Source of the DNA: Leptospirillum sp.
GTDB lineage: Bacteria > Nitrospirota > Leptospirillia > Leptospirillales > Leptospirillaceae
Assembly: GCA_027343785.1 (NCBI GenBank)
Contig: DAHWKF010000001.1
Location: 1-17,290, forward strand
DNA length: 17,290 nt
Direction: 5' to 3'
Below are positions 1 through 7,377 of the stretch, one piece after another. Numbering within the stretch: position 1 is the stretch's first letter; every line of letters begins with the position of its first letter. The position numbers and the translations under genes were made by a program. A model generated the notes under the pieces. That model was not told the origin of the DNA. It did not search any database and saw nothing but the letters and a program-made list of their open reading frames with translations.

Positions 1-1164
1 CCCCGGGGCAAAGATCTGCTTTCGTTCCTCCCTGCTGGGCTTCCAGCCCAACGTTTCCTGAACATGAAGGGTGGGAGAGGGTATTTCTGCCACCGTCCCG
101 AAAGATAACGATTGGGCCAGCGTCATTTCGCGTGTCTGCTCCATGAGGGTCGGGATAATGTTTTCGGGTTTACCGGATTCGGCGATCGCCTGGGTCAGGG
201 TCATCCAGGCCCCCCGGTAGTCATAGCGGTTGGAATAAAAATGAACCCCCAGGAAACCTTCGAGCTCCCGCCGGAGCCGGTTGGAAGAGAAGACGACCAC
301 AAAGGCGCCCAACCCCAGAATGATCGTGAGGCTGGCAGAGAGCTTTCCCCAGACGGGACCCAGCGATTCAAGCGTGGTTCCGACGCCTCCCAGGATGACA
401 AGCCCCGCCCCTCCCAAAAGAAGCAAAACCGACCTGTTGATCGTGTTCCGGCTGATGGCCAGTGCGACATCCTGTGACTTCTGGAGCAGGAAGGCGTAGA
501 GAAAGAATCCATCGAGAAGGACAAGCCCGACAGGTTCCAGCAAGAGGAAGGAACGGTCGAACCCGCTATTGATGATCTGGTTTGCATGGACCAGTATCAG
601 GGAACAAGACCAGAGGGAGGCCCCGATCAAAGGGTATTTGATGTTCCAGCGGGCGAGGGAGTCGGCCGAAATATAGGTTCTGGACATCTGGTAGAGGGAT
701 AAAAGGAGAATCCCGATCAGGAAAAAACCGGCTCCGGAAAGATTCGGGGTGCTGATCAGGAGGATCGAATGGGTTTGGGGCAGAGCCAGCAGACGGAAAA
801 GGTGGTTGTCAAGAAAGAAGCTTGTGACAAAGTAAAAAATCCCCAGCCCCATGACGGTCAGAGGGAGGCCCATACGCAAGAACTGGGATGCGGGTCTTTC
901 ACGGGAATACAGGATTGAAAAAAGGAAAACGGCGAAAGATGCCAAAAGCTCGGCGGCAAAAACGCCCCTGATCCCGATATCGAGGTGCCGCATATTATGG
1001 ATCCGGAGCACCAGGAGGTCCGAAGCGGCCAGTACAAGCGCGCTTGATAAAACCAACAGGGCTGCAAAAGTGGATGCCGACCAGCGGCGCACGAACGCTG
1101 TGAGGCCCGTGGTCAGGAGGGTCAAGGAAACTGCAAGGATAGGCAAAAGATCGTGTATTTTCAT
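1..1164 (-). CDS. prsK: PrsK-type membrane histidine kinase of the XrtA/PEP-CTERM system (partial, N-terminal 388 codons)
   Basis: Reading the minus strand from ATG at 1164-1162 gives an open frame of 388 codons that leaves the window at base 1 without a stop. The N-terminal part (about residues 1-290) is almost wholly hydrophobic, with eight or nine likely membrane helices. It is followed by FSSNRLRRELEGFL and then HFYSNRYDYRGAWMTLTQAI (about residues 296-330), which closely resembles the SxRLRxxLxxFxxKHFFxxKYDYRxEW signature I know from PrsK proteins. The visible part then enters what should be the GAF region; the HisKA/HATPase domains lie outside. In known systems PrsK pairs with the sigma-54-dependent response regulator PrsR to switch on exopolysaccharide and PEP-CTERM genes. 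No strong Shine-Dalgarno is visible before 1164 (only GGGAATTCTCC), so the start is probable, not certain. A sigma-54-like promoter lies just upstream (1220-1236). Family call rests on remembered motifs, not a search. Confidence 0.85.
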   Translation of the reverse strand, partial: MKIHDLLPILAVSLTLLTTGLTAFVRRWSASTFAALLVLSSALVLAASDLLVLRIHNMRHLDIGIRGVFAAELLASFAVFLFSILYSRERPASQFLRMGLPLTVMGLGIFYFVTSFFLDNHLFRLLALPQTHSILLISTPNLSGAGFFLIGILLLSLYQMSRTYISADSLARWNIKYPLIGASLWSCSLILVHANQIINSGFDRSFLLLEPVGLVLLDGFFLYAFLLQKSQDVALAISRNTINRSVLLLLGGAGLVILGGVGTTLESLGPVWGKLSASLTIILGLGAFVVVFSSNRLRRELEGFLGVHFYSNRYDYRGAWMTLTQAIAESGKPENIIPTLMEQTREMTLAQSLSFGTVAEIPSPTLHVQETLGWKPSREERKQIFAPG

Positions 1165-1219
1165 ATCGATGGAGAATTCCCAACCGTCAAGTGAAAAGTA
1201 AAAAGATTTGCATGGGATC

Positions 1220-1236
1220 AAGCAAAAGGGACGCCA
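1220..1236 (-). promoter_or_regulatory. Sigma-54 (-24/-12) promoter candidate for prsK
   Basis: On the minus strand the sequence reads TGGCGTCCCTTTTGCTT. The invariant GG (1235-1234) and GC (1223-1222) doublets are exactly 12 bases apart as in TGGCACG-N4-TTGCW. TGGC and TTTTGCT match; the A and C of GGCAC are replaced by G and T. The predicted start of transcription is near 1210, giving a leader of about 46 bases before the prsK ATG. If real, it implies that PrsR activates its own kinase gene. Confidence 0.55.
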
Positions 1237-1291
1237 GAATAAAAATTCACTGGAACGACCCCTGCGAGATTTTTTCATGTGATCCATCTAT

Positions 1292-1307
1292 TGGCATTTG
1301 TATTGCT
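1292..1307 (+). promoter_or_regulatory. Sigma-54 (-24/-12) promoter candidate for the GT2 gene at 1501
   Basis: The plus strand reads TTGGCATTTGTATTGCT (1291-1307). GG (1293-1294) and GC (1305-1306) have the exact 12-base spacing, TGGCA and TTGCT match the consensus fully, and only the last C of GGCAC is changed to T. Predicted transcription start is near 1318. It faces away from the prsK promoter, whose -24 element is about 57 bases to the left. Confidence 0.65.
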
Positions 1308-1333
1308 TGATTACCCCCTGAAATGGCTAGGTT

Positions 1334-1347
1334 TTGCCTCCAGGCAA
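1334..1347. promoter_or_regulatory. Short palindrome, possible regulator site
   Basis: TTGCCT (1334-1339) and AGGCAA (1342-1347) are perfect inverted arms around CC. The site is about 100 bases upstream of the prsK -24 element, a usual distance for a sigma-54 activator site, and just downstream of the predicted start of the rightward transcript. The ten bases CCTCCAGGCA recur in inverse orientation at 3825-3834, upstream of the other strong sigma-54 candidate. It is followed by no T-tract, so a terminator is unlikely. Confidence 0.3.
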
Positions 1348-1500
1348 GGTTCTGGTCCCCCTGACTGAACGCTCTCGATATGGTGGTCAAAAATTCTTAT
1401 CTCAAGGAATGCCGATTCTGATGGCGTCCCTCCCGCGTTGGCAGAATGTTTGAATGGTTGTCATGGATGCAATGACGTGCCGGGAACTGGAGGAAAATGC

Positions 1501-2475
1501 TTGAAAAATTCGTCTGAAAAGGTCTTTGCCGTGATCGTCACCTTCAACAGGATAGAGTTGCTGCTTGAATGCCTCAATGGAGTTTTCCGGCAAACAAGAC
1601 CTGTTGACGGCTTGATTCTGATCGATAATGCGTCGACAGATAAAACCTCCCTGATGCTTTCTGAACAAAAGATCATCCCGGTCCGTCCACCTGAAAATCT
1701 GGAAGATGTTTGGGAAGTTTGCCATTACCCGGGACAGTTGTCGGGGAACCCTCTCGTTTATCTCCGTCTTCCGAACAATGAGGGTGGGGCCGGGGGATTC
1801 CATGAAGGGGTCAAGAAGGCGCTCGAGTTTAAATGCGACTGGTTGTGGATGATGGATGACGATGTGGAGCCCGATGAGGATTGTCTCAGAGGGCAACTTG
1901 ATTTCGCGGAAGTTTCGAAATGCATTCACCCCAGAAAGTATTTCCAGGACGGAAAACCTCATGAATGGGAGGGGTATATCAGTCCGGTGACGGGGCGCAG
2001 GGTGTTTCAGCCCGATATTTCGTTCCAGAAAGGGTTTTCCTTTTGCACCATCAATACGGGATGCTTTGAGGGGATGTTGATCCACCGTTCCATTGTGGAG
2101 AAGATCGGATTGCCGGACAAAAGATTTTTTCTGGGGTCGGACGATTCCGTGTACGGGTTTCTGGCCCACTTCCACACACCCGTCCTTTATGTGAAGACCC
2201 CCCGGATCAACAAGAAAAAGATTTATCGTGTTGAAGATAATCCCATATCCGACAGAAGCATCTATTACGGGATGCGAAATACCTTTCTGGTCCAGAAATA
2301 CATGAATCAGCGCATTCCGCGGTACAGGCTTGTCAGATCTTTTTTTCTTCTTGTCAAATTTATGGATTATGCCCTGAATATCCTGCAGAACAGGAAAGGA
2401 AAGGTTCGCGGATATCGTATCTTGTTCCGGGCTTTCAAGGACGGGATTTCAGGAAGCTTTGGAAAAGGTTTGTAG
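1501..2475 (+). CDS. GT2 family glycosyltransferase, GlfT2-like
   Basis: A cytoplasmic sugar transferase of the GT-A fold (COG1216/GT2 type). The first strand and nucleotide-binding loop read VFAVIVTFNR, then LILIDNAST; the metal-binding triplet is DDD at residues 119-121 in WMMDDDVEPDED, and a possible catalytic base pair is D214-D215 in GSDDSVYGF. The DDD motif, the NNEGGAGGF loop and the C-terminal DRSIYYGMRNT segment resemble galactofuranosyl/rhamnosyl transferases such as GlfT2, but the sugar cannot be deduced. I place the start at TTG 1501 because GGAGGA (1489-1494) sits six bases before it; an in-frame TTG at 1438 would add 21 residues rich in Cys/Gly with no such site. Length 324 aa, near the family norm. 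It stands alone behind its own sigma-54 candidate and converges with the next gene. It is AT-richer than the main operon. Confidence 0.88.
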   Translation: MKNSSEKVFAVIVTFNRIELLLECLNGVFRQTRPVDGLILIDNASTDKTSLMLSEQKIIPVRPPENLEDVWEVCHYPGQLSGNPLVYLRLPNNEGGAGGFHEGVKKALEFKCDWLWMMDDDVEPDEDCLRGQLDFAEVSKCIHPRKYFQDGKPHEWEGYISPVTGRRVFQPDISFQKGFSFCTINTGCFEGMLIHRSIVEKIGLPDKRFFLGSDDSVYGFLAHFHTPVLYVKTPRINKKKIYRVEDNPISDRSIYYGMRNTFLVQKYMNQRIPRYRLVRSFFLLVKFMDYALNILQNRKGKVRGYRILFRAFKDGISGSFGKGL

Positions 2476-2581
2476 TAGAAGAAATGAATCGGTTCATGGA
2501 AACCATCAAGATACTCGCGTCAAGACAAATCGGCTTTGTTCCGGATCCATCAGGTCCGAAAATGTCCGCCTTCTTCGTCTG

Positions 2582-2605
2582 AGGCAAGATCGTTGAAGTT
2601 TGCCT
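2582..2605. terminator. Weak hairpin between convergent genes
   Basis: AGGCAA (2582-2587) pairs with TTGCCT (2600-2605) across a 12-base loop in the 134-base gap between the two convergent glycosyltransferase genes. No T-run follows on either strand, so it would be at best a poor intrinsic terminator. No better hairpin is seen in this gap. Confidence 0.2.
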
Positions 2606-2609
2606 TTCG

Positions 2610-3632
2610 TTAAGAATGAACCTGCCTGTTTTGTCTTCGAACCTTCGCCTGGTCTTTCAGATACAGTCCAAATCCCAAAGGAAGGCCCAATGCCCAAAGG
2701 AATTTCGCCAAGGCGTTCTTGAGGTTCCCGTACTGTGTTCCCATCGATTTTCCGGAGTGCATGGAAAATCTCCCGTAATGTACGGCAAAACGAAGAAAAT
2801 CCTTGGGTGAATAAGAAAATTTGTCGATGTCCTCATTCAGGACGGACTGGTGAAGGTAGGTGATACCGGGAGCCACTTTTTTGACCGGAAAGTGGGCGGC
2901 CTGATCTGATTTCTGTGCGGGCTCGTTGTAGTAAGTCCGTAGTTTCTGGTTGATATAACGGGTCTTGTATTTCCTGCCGATCGCATACCAGACAACGTTG
3001 GGAGGAAACCACTTGACGCCGTCCACAATGGGAAAGGGGTGTGACCGTAGAAGATCCGTTCTGGTAAAACCCCACTTTTCTCCCTTGACCTGAAACTTGT
3101 AGTGCATTTCCAGTGAATTGGAATCCATTACGTCTTTTGGATACAAATCTCCGATCAGGGAACCATCCGGATTGACGCAAAGACCAGTGATTCCAGCGAA
3201 TTGTTCCCTTGGTTCCGGGAGGGAATTCCAGACATTGGCAAAAACTTCGAGTGCGTTGGGAAAACAGGCATCGTCCGAGTCCAGTTGAAGGAAAAGGGTT
3301 CCTTGTGCCTTCTGGACCCCGAGGTTGAATGCGGAATGATGCCCTCCATTTTCCTTCCAGAAATAGCGAATCGGAAAGTCCGCCTCCTGTTGCCATTTCT
3401 CCACAAGCTCCCGCGTATTGTCGACGGAGCCGTCATCCACGATCAGCCATTCGAAATCCCGGAAGGTCTGGGACTTCATGCTCTCATATACCCTCGGGAT
3501 TTTTTTCTCACGGTTATAGGCTGAGGTGAAGACGGTAAAGAGATACCTGCCTTCTTTGATGGGTTTCAGGGTGGTATCTTGTGTTTTCTGTTCCAACAAA
3601 GTCTTGATGGAAGAGTTGTGTGTGGCGGTCAT
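2610..3632 (-). CDS. GT2 family glycosyltransferase
   Basis: A GT-A fold transferase. From ATG 3632 the protein has 340 residues. It shows the opening strand LFTVFTSAYNREKKIP (about 31-46), VDDGSVDNT (65-73) and the metal-binding LDSDD (D118-D121). A C-terminal half with PPNVVWYAIGRKYKTRYINQ is typical of a small group of polysaccharide-locus GT2 enzymes with no known sugar. Start choice: AAGAAGGGAAGAC lies directly before ATG 3632, whereas the longer frame from TTG 3686 has no such site. The C-terminus (FLWALGLPLGFGLYL) is hydrophobic and could be a membrane anchor. It is the only leftward gene besides prsK. It belongs to the same AT-richer stretch as its convergent partner. Two possible sigma-54 sites lie upstream, but neither is strong. 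Confidence 0.88.
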   Translation of the reverse strand: MTATHNSSIKTLLEQKTQDTTLKPIKEGRYLFTVFTSAYNREKKIPRVYESMKSQTFRDFEWLIVDDGSVDNTRELVEKWQQEADFPIRYFWKENGGHHSAFNLGVQKAQGTLFLQLDSDDACFPNALEVFANVWNSLPEPREQFAGITGLCVNPDGSLIGDLYPKDVMDSNSLEMHYKFQVKGEKWGFTRTDLLRSHPFPIVDGVKWFPPNVVWYAIGRKYKTRYINQKLRTYYNEPAQKSDQAAHFPVKKVAPGITYLHQSVLNEDIDKFSYSPKDFLRFAVHYGRFSMHSGKSMGTQYGNLKNALAKFLWALGLPLGFGLYLKDQAKVRRQNRQVHS

Positions 3633-3737
3633 GTCTTCCCTTCTTATTAAATGGTAAAGATCCTCTCTCGGTTTTATAAACTGCAAGTCTTCGAAGAAAG
3701 ATCTTGAAATTATTGTGCAGGTACTGATTTTGTGTTC

Positions 3738-3752
3738 GCAGCCCCTGAGCCT
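3738..3752 (-). promoter_or_regulatory. Possible sigma-54 promoter for the leftward GT2 gene
   Basis: The minus strand reads AGGCTCAGGGGCTGC with GG and GC doublets at the right 12-base spacing, but three of the other conserved bases differ. It would start transcription near 3726, about 94 bases before ATG 3632. An alternative, GAGCATATAAATTGC (3795-3781), has a better -12 box but AG in place of GG. Only one, or neither, need be real. Confidence 0.25.
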
Positions 3753-3874
3753 GGTCGGAAAAAATGACAGTTTAGGACATGCAATTTATATGCTCGATTT
3801 ATTTGAATCATAGGCTGTGTTTCCTGCCTGGAGGATCTCAAGGGGTAAAAGCGGGTTGAGGAAGGTTTTGATAA

Positions 3875-3890
3875 AGGCACAGTTATTGCT
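3875..3890 (+). promoter_or_regulatory. Sigma-54 (-24/-12) promoter candidate for the beta-barrel gene and main operon
   Basis: The plus strand reads AGGCACAGTTATTGCT. GGCAC, the five-base spacer and TTGCT match the sigma-54 consensus exactly; only the T before GG is A. GG (3876-3877) and GC (3888-3889) are 12 bases apart. Predicted start is near 3901, with a leader of about 83 bases. As no strong promoter or terminator is seen in the 79 bases before 5866, it could drive 3984-15104. Confidence 0.7.
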
Positions 3891-3906
3891 GAACCAGGGA
3901 GCAATA
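3884..3906. repeat. Inverted repeat across the -12 box and transcription start
   Basis: TATTGCT (3884-3890) and AGCAATA (3900-3906) are perfect 7-base arms around a 9-base centre. The left arm contains the TTGCT of the sigma-54 -12 box and the right arm covers the predicted +1. It could be a repressor site or chance. Confidence 0.35.
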
Positions 3907-3983
3907 TTATTGGACCGACCCAAAAAATATAGAGGAGTTCGTCAAACCAAGATGAACATAATTGAGGTCTGAATGCCGGACAT

Positions 3984-5786
3984 ATGGAAATGATGAGGAC
4001 GTTGGGGATTGCTTTTCTTATGATTTTTGGAGGGGTGGTCTTTCTATCGGTGGGTGAAGTGGATGTATATGGTGGTCCATTATATGGACCCTCTCCCAAC
4101 GGAAGTGTGTCTGGTGGCCAGATTCCGGGAGGAGATGTCAACCCGCCGGATGTCCCTTCTGGACTCGTCCCTTCATTGGGCAGTCCGGGCTTTAACGGTT
4201 CGCCTTCGGGGACTCAGTCTCCCGCTTCTCCAGGAAATCCCGCTTCGCCTTCATCCCAACCCAATAACATCACCAACCCCATGAATCAGAATGGTCCGAA
4301 CAACGGGCCAAATAACCAAGGACAACCTCAATCAAACGCTCCGACTTTCATGAATAATGCGATGCCCAACTCCACCAATCCTTTTCTCCCCAATAATATT
4401 TCACCCGGACAGTTTTCGGGCGCTCTGCAGAACGCCTACCTGCAGGATGGTGTTCCTCAGCTTGCCGCTCCCATGATGTCCGCAGTGTATCGTCCATTTG
4501 GACTGACTTTTTTTCAGCCAAACCCCTTTCAAGTAACACCGCAAGGTGCCGTTACGCTTTCAGGGATGTTTGGAGAAGAGAGTAATGTCAACTTTTCCCC
4601 CAATCAGCCAGAGTGGGGTTCCTTTTTTTCTATTACCCCAGCTGTCTACTATTCCAATTTTGACGATTACGGGTATATTTCTCTCCTCGCCAGTGCGTCG
4701 TATTATCAGTACAACACTGGCAATATACCTCCCTTTCTGGATGAAACAGCAGGAATTTCAGCGGGAACATACCTGGGGGATCGGGTCTTTGTCGGTGCCC
4801 AGGACCTGGGATTCGTAGGTTTCACCCCGGGCATGAGCGGATCGCCATTGGCTTTTCTAAACGGGATCAATCCTTACTATGGAAATATTTCGGATGCAGA
4901 GATCGGAATTGCGCTAACACCCAAGGTCACTTTTATTCAGGGGGCTTCGGACATGTATTTCGATGATTCCGGTTATGGCGCCGGGCTCATGAATATCCAG
5001 TCCTTAAACGATACCCTGAATTATATGGACAAACTCAACTACCTGTCGTTGTCCTACACGTATCAACAAGGGATCATATCGCTTTTTCCCGGGTTTATTT
5101 CCAATGGCCTGAGTGGAACAGCCATGCGGCAAGTTTCCCAGACGACCTCTTTTGGGTTGGGAGGTAACGCTTCTTATTTCTTATACGATCAATCTGCCGG
5201 TGCGACCAATTTTTTTGCTCCCTCCCTATATTCTCTTAATTTTTACATGTATTCGTATTACGGAATACTGACCCACCAGTTTACCCGTTCTCTTTCTGCC
5301 GCATTTCAAGGGGGATGGAATGCCATCCAATTTTATAGCGGGCAAACCTTTCAGGCCCCTTTGCTGGATTTGAATGTTGCTTATACGGGGCCGCGGTTGG
5401 GCCTAGGTATCAATATCGGGGAATATATGGAAAACATGACGTCTTATGGCGTGGAGATGGGCCCAGAAAAGACAAAAAACGCAATCGGTTATCTTAATTA
5501 TGTTATTGGTCCGAAGACAACGTTTTTCTCTTCAGTGGGATACAGCGTCTATAATTTTTTATCCCCTTACAGTTACTCCAACAAATTTTTTCAGTCACTC
5601 CAACCGAACCTTTCTTATTCGGGAGCATATCTTTTCCAGTCTGACGGGATCAACTATACGCCGGCTTCCTGGGTGAATACGAGTTTAATGTACAACCTCA
5701 TTGATTTTTCGACCAATGTTCCTAATGAAACGATTACCGACAGCATGTTTCTTGCGATGGTGACGTTTGTCTGGTCATTTAAATAA
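3984..5786 (+). CDS. Exported protein with low-complexity linker and predicted outer-membrane beta-barrel
   Basis: A 600-residue protein of unknown family. Residues 1-25 form a signal-peptide-like segment (charged start, then LGIAFLMIFGGVVFL). Residues about 30-145 are a linker built from Asn, Pro, Gly, Ser and Gln. Residues about 160-600 alternate polar and aromatic/hydrophobic residues in many short strands rich in Tyr, Phe, Gly and Asn, ending in MVTFVWSFK, as in outer-membrane beta-barrels; the protein has no cysteine. The barrel may help release or anchor the polysaccharide, since it heads the EPS operon behind a strong sigma-54 candidate. It could belong to the beta-barrel proteins often found with PEP-CTERM loci, but I cannot show homology. 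Start: ATG 3984, though ATG 3990 or 3993 are equally possible because no clear ribosome site decides. AT-rich compared with the genes that follow, and 79 bases upstream of them. Confidence 0.75.
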   Translation: MEMMRTLGIAFLMIFGGVVFLSVGEVDVYGGPLYGPSPNGSVSGGQIPGGDVNPPDVPSGLVPSLGSPGFNGSPSGTQSPASPGNPASPSSQPNNITNPMNQNGPNNGPNNQGQPQSNAPTFMNNAMPNSTNPFLPNNISPGQFSGALQNAYLQDGVPQLAAPMMSAVYRPFGLTFFQPNPFQVTPQGAVTLSGMFGEESNVNFSPNQPEWGSFFSITPAVYYSNFDDYGYISLLASASYYQYNTGNIPPFLDETAGISAGTYLGDRVFVGAQDLGFVGFTPGMSGSPLAFLNGINPYYGNISDAEIGIALTPKVTFIQGASDMYFDDSGYGAGLMNIQSLNDTLNYMDKLNYLSLSYTYQQGIISLFPGFISNGLSGTAMRQVSQTTSFGLGGNASYFLYDQSAGATNFFAPSLYSLNFYMYSYYGILTHQFTRSLSAAFQGGWNAIQFYSGQTFQAPLLDLNVAYTGPRLGLGINIGEYMENMTSYGVEMGPEKTKNAIGYLNYVIGPKTTFFSSVGYSVYNFLSPYSYSNKFFQSLQPNLSYSGAYLFQSDGINYTPASWVNTSLMYNLIDFSTNVPNETITDSMFLAMVTFVWSFK

Positions 5787-5802
5787 ACGGATAAAACGGA
5801 TA
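5785..5802. repeat. Tandem 9-base repeat
   Basis: AAACGGATA occurs twice head to tail, starting inside the stop codon of the beta-barrel gene. No clear role; the gap up to 5865 has no evident terminator. Confidence 0.4.
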
Positions 5803-5865
5803 TTTGTTCCAGACCATACGTGCCCCCATTCGTGTTCAATGACATAGTCCTGGAGGTCGATTCAT

Positions 5866-7377
5866 TTGAGCGGTTCCTATTCAGAAGTTCGAAGAAAATT
5901 TCCAGATATTGAAAGGAACAGAGCTTTGTCTCCGGATTTTACGATCCCGTTCATCCCCTGGCCCTACTATGCCCTGGCCATCATCCTGGGGTTCGATGCT
6001 TTTTTCAGTTTCGGGATCCCCCGGCTGATCCTTCTCCCCTTATCCGCCGTCCTTTTTATTTCCCTGGCCATCAAATCCGTCGGCTCTCCGCTTCCCGCCA
6101 TGATGGCCCTGATTGTCTATATCCCCTATGCCAAAGCTGTGTCGGGGAATATGGGAGGGTTTCTTCCGGGGCTCAATTACACCACGGCGCTCATGTTGAT
6201 CGTCATTCTGGGGATGTACTCCCGGGTGCAGGGAACCCAGGTGGAAACCGCCCTTCCTCTCGAAGCCACCTTTCGTCGTCTGGTCCTGTTGTTCTGTTTT
6301 GTGGGAGCGGTGTCGGTGATCCATACGGACGTCGTTTTTGCGGGGTGGTCGGTTTTTACGGCGATCGTCGACTACAAGCGGTGGGTTGACCCTTTTCTTG
6401 TCTTCTTCCTCTTTTCCTACCTTGTCCGGACGCGGGAGGAAGGGAAAACCCTGATTTACCTCATGGCGGTCAGTATGGTGGTGGTGGGGATCGGAAGCCT
6501 GTACGAACACCATGCCCTGGCGGAACGAAGCCACCGGATCCGCCTGAAGGGGATCGCCGGCCAGGCCAACCAGATGGGGGCGTTCTACGCCAACTACATG
6601 TTCCTGATCCTGGGGTTCTTGTGGATGAGAGGGTTGCCGACTGTCAAAAAATCCGTTTTCGCTCTGGGGTTCTGGGGCTGTCTCCTGGGACTTTTTGCGA
6701 CCGAGTCCCGGGGAGACGCCCTGGCGCTGGTTGCGGGGATGCTGCTGTTTTTTTTCCTCAAAAACCGTCTTCTCTTTTTTGGTGTTATTGCCGGTATCGC
6801 ATTTCTGGCCGTCAATGTCCAGTTTCTTCCATCCGGCCTCCGCGCCCGTATCCAGCACACCGTGGTTCACCGGGACCCGTACGGATTTTCGCGTTCTTCC
6901 GGACAGCTGGACGCCAGCGCCCGGACGCGTCTCGCCCTCTGGCAAGGGGCGGCCAACATGATCATGAGCCATCCTATCCTCGGGGTGGGGTACAAGATGT
7001 TTCCCGAGTATATCTACCAGTACGTCCCCCATAACGAGGAAACGGCCCGTCTCCCTCTCAGGCATCGGGACGGCCACAACGCCTACCTCATGATCGGAGC
7101 GGAGATGGGGGCTCCCGCCCTGTTCCTCTTTTTGATCCTTCTCCTGTTCATGTTCCGGATCATGTGGCGGGCTTACCGGGCGGCGCCCGATCCCTTCTGG
7201 AAGACGGTTTCCGTCTGCGGTTTGTGCGCGGTGTCCTCGCTGGTGTTGACCAACGTGTTCGGGTCTCGTGTCATCAGCCTGGTCCTGGCCGGGTATCTCT
7301 GGGCGTTGTTGGCCATTCTCCTGAAGGTGCCGAAATGGGCGAAAGAGGGGGATCCGGCGGAGGCCAAGGCCGCATGA
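5866..7377 (+). CDS. O-antigen ligase/polymerase (Wzy_C) family membrane protein
   Basis: A 503-residue inner-membrane protein with ten or more hydrophobic helices and one large loop (about residues 330-410). The loop has the hallmarks of the Wzy/WaaL family: ARTRLALWQGAANMI (R353, R355), HPILGVGY and GHNAYL (H404), then a last group of helices. Such proteins either polymerise undecaprenyl-linked repeat units or transfer glycans to an acceptor in the periplasm; an O-antigen-ligase-like protein is a standard member of XrtA loci. The start is TTG 5866, supported by TGGAGGT at 5851-5857; no ATG with a better site is near. The next gene starts inside its stop codon (ATGA at 7374-7377). G+C rises sharply within this gene. 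Whether it acts as polymerase or ligase cannot be told. Confidence 0.85.
   Translation: MSGSYSEVRRKFPDIERNRALSPDFTIPFIPWPYYALAIILGFDAFFSFGIPRLILLPLSAVLFISLAIKSVGSPLPAMMALIVYIPYAKAVSGNMGGFLPGLNYTTALMLIVILGMYSRVQGTQVETALPLEATFRRLVLLFCFVGAVSVIHTDVVFAGWSVFTAIVDYKRWVDPFLVFFLFSYLVRTREEGKTLIYLMAVSMVVVGIGSLYEHHALAERSHRIRLKGIAGQANQMGAFYANYMFLILGFLWMRGLPTVKKSVFALGFWGCLLGLFATESRGDALALVAGMLLFFFLKNRLLFFGVIAGIAFLAVNVQFLPSGLRARIQHTVVHRDPYGFSRSSGQLDASARTRLALWQGAANMIMSHPILGVGYKMFPEYIYQYVPHNEETARLPLRHRDGHNAYLMIGAEMGAPALFLFLILLLFMFRIMWRAYRAAPDPFWKTVSVCGLCAVSSLVLTNVFGSRVISLVLAGYLWALLAILLKVPKWAKEGDPAEAKAA

Larger units (their letters stand above)
1165..1500. other. Divergent intergenic control region between prsK and a GT2 gene
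   Basis: These 336 bases hold no convincing gene. They contain two back-to-back sigma-54-like promoters (1220-1236 reading left, 1292-1307 reading right), a palindrome TTGCCT-CC-AGGCAA at 1334-1347, and two copies of CCCCTGA (1315-1321 and 1358-1364). If the rightward promoter is used, about 180 bases would form an untranslated leader before the TTG start at 1501. A short frame opening with TTG at 1438 simply extends the GT2 gene upstream and lacks a good ribosome site. Confidence 0.7.
3633..3983. other. Divergent intergenic control region before the beta-barrel gene
   Basis: These 351 bases separate the leftward GT2 gene from the rightward exported protein and hold no convincing gene. They carry a strong rightward sigma-54 candidate (3875-3890), an inverted repeat that overlaps its -12 box (3884-3906), weaker leftward sigma-54-like sites (3738-3752 and 3781-3795), one CCCCTGA (3742-3748), and TGCCTGGAGG (3825-3834), which matches in inverse the palindrome region at 1334-1347. 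The long AT-rich leader downstream of the promoter (about 3901-3983) has no clear riboswitch-like fold. Confidence 0.65.

Noticed and set aside
201..587. Minus-strand 128-residue frame inside prsK
   Set aside because: Different frame from the 388-codon prsK reading, which has a continuous membrane protein pattern and the RLRREL/YDYR signature.
1438..1500. Upstream extension of the GT2 gene from TTG 1438
   Set aside because: No ribosome-binding site in front, Cys/Gly-rich added peptide not expected in GT2 proteins, and GGAGGA lies at the right distance from TTG 1501.
1402..2175. 257-residue minus-strand frame opposite the GT2 gene at 1501
   Set aside because: The plus strand encodes clear GT2 motifs (DDD, nucleotide-binding loop); the minus frame has none.
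4074..4091. Near-palindrome GGTCCAT-TAT-ATGGACC
   Set aside because: Lies inside the coding part of the beta-barrel gene where it encodes a Gly-Pro-Tyr-Gly-Pro stretch; more likely a result of codon composition.
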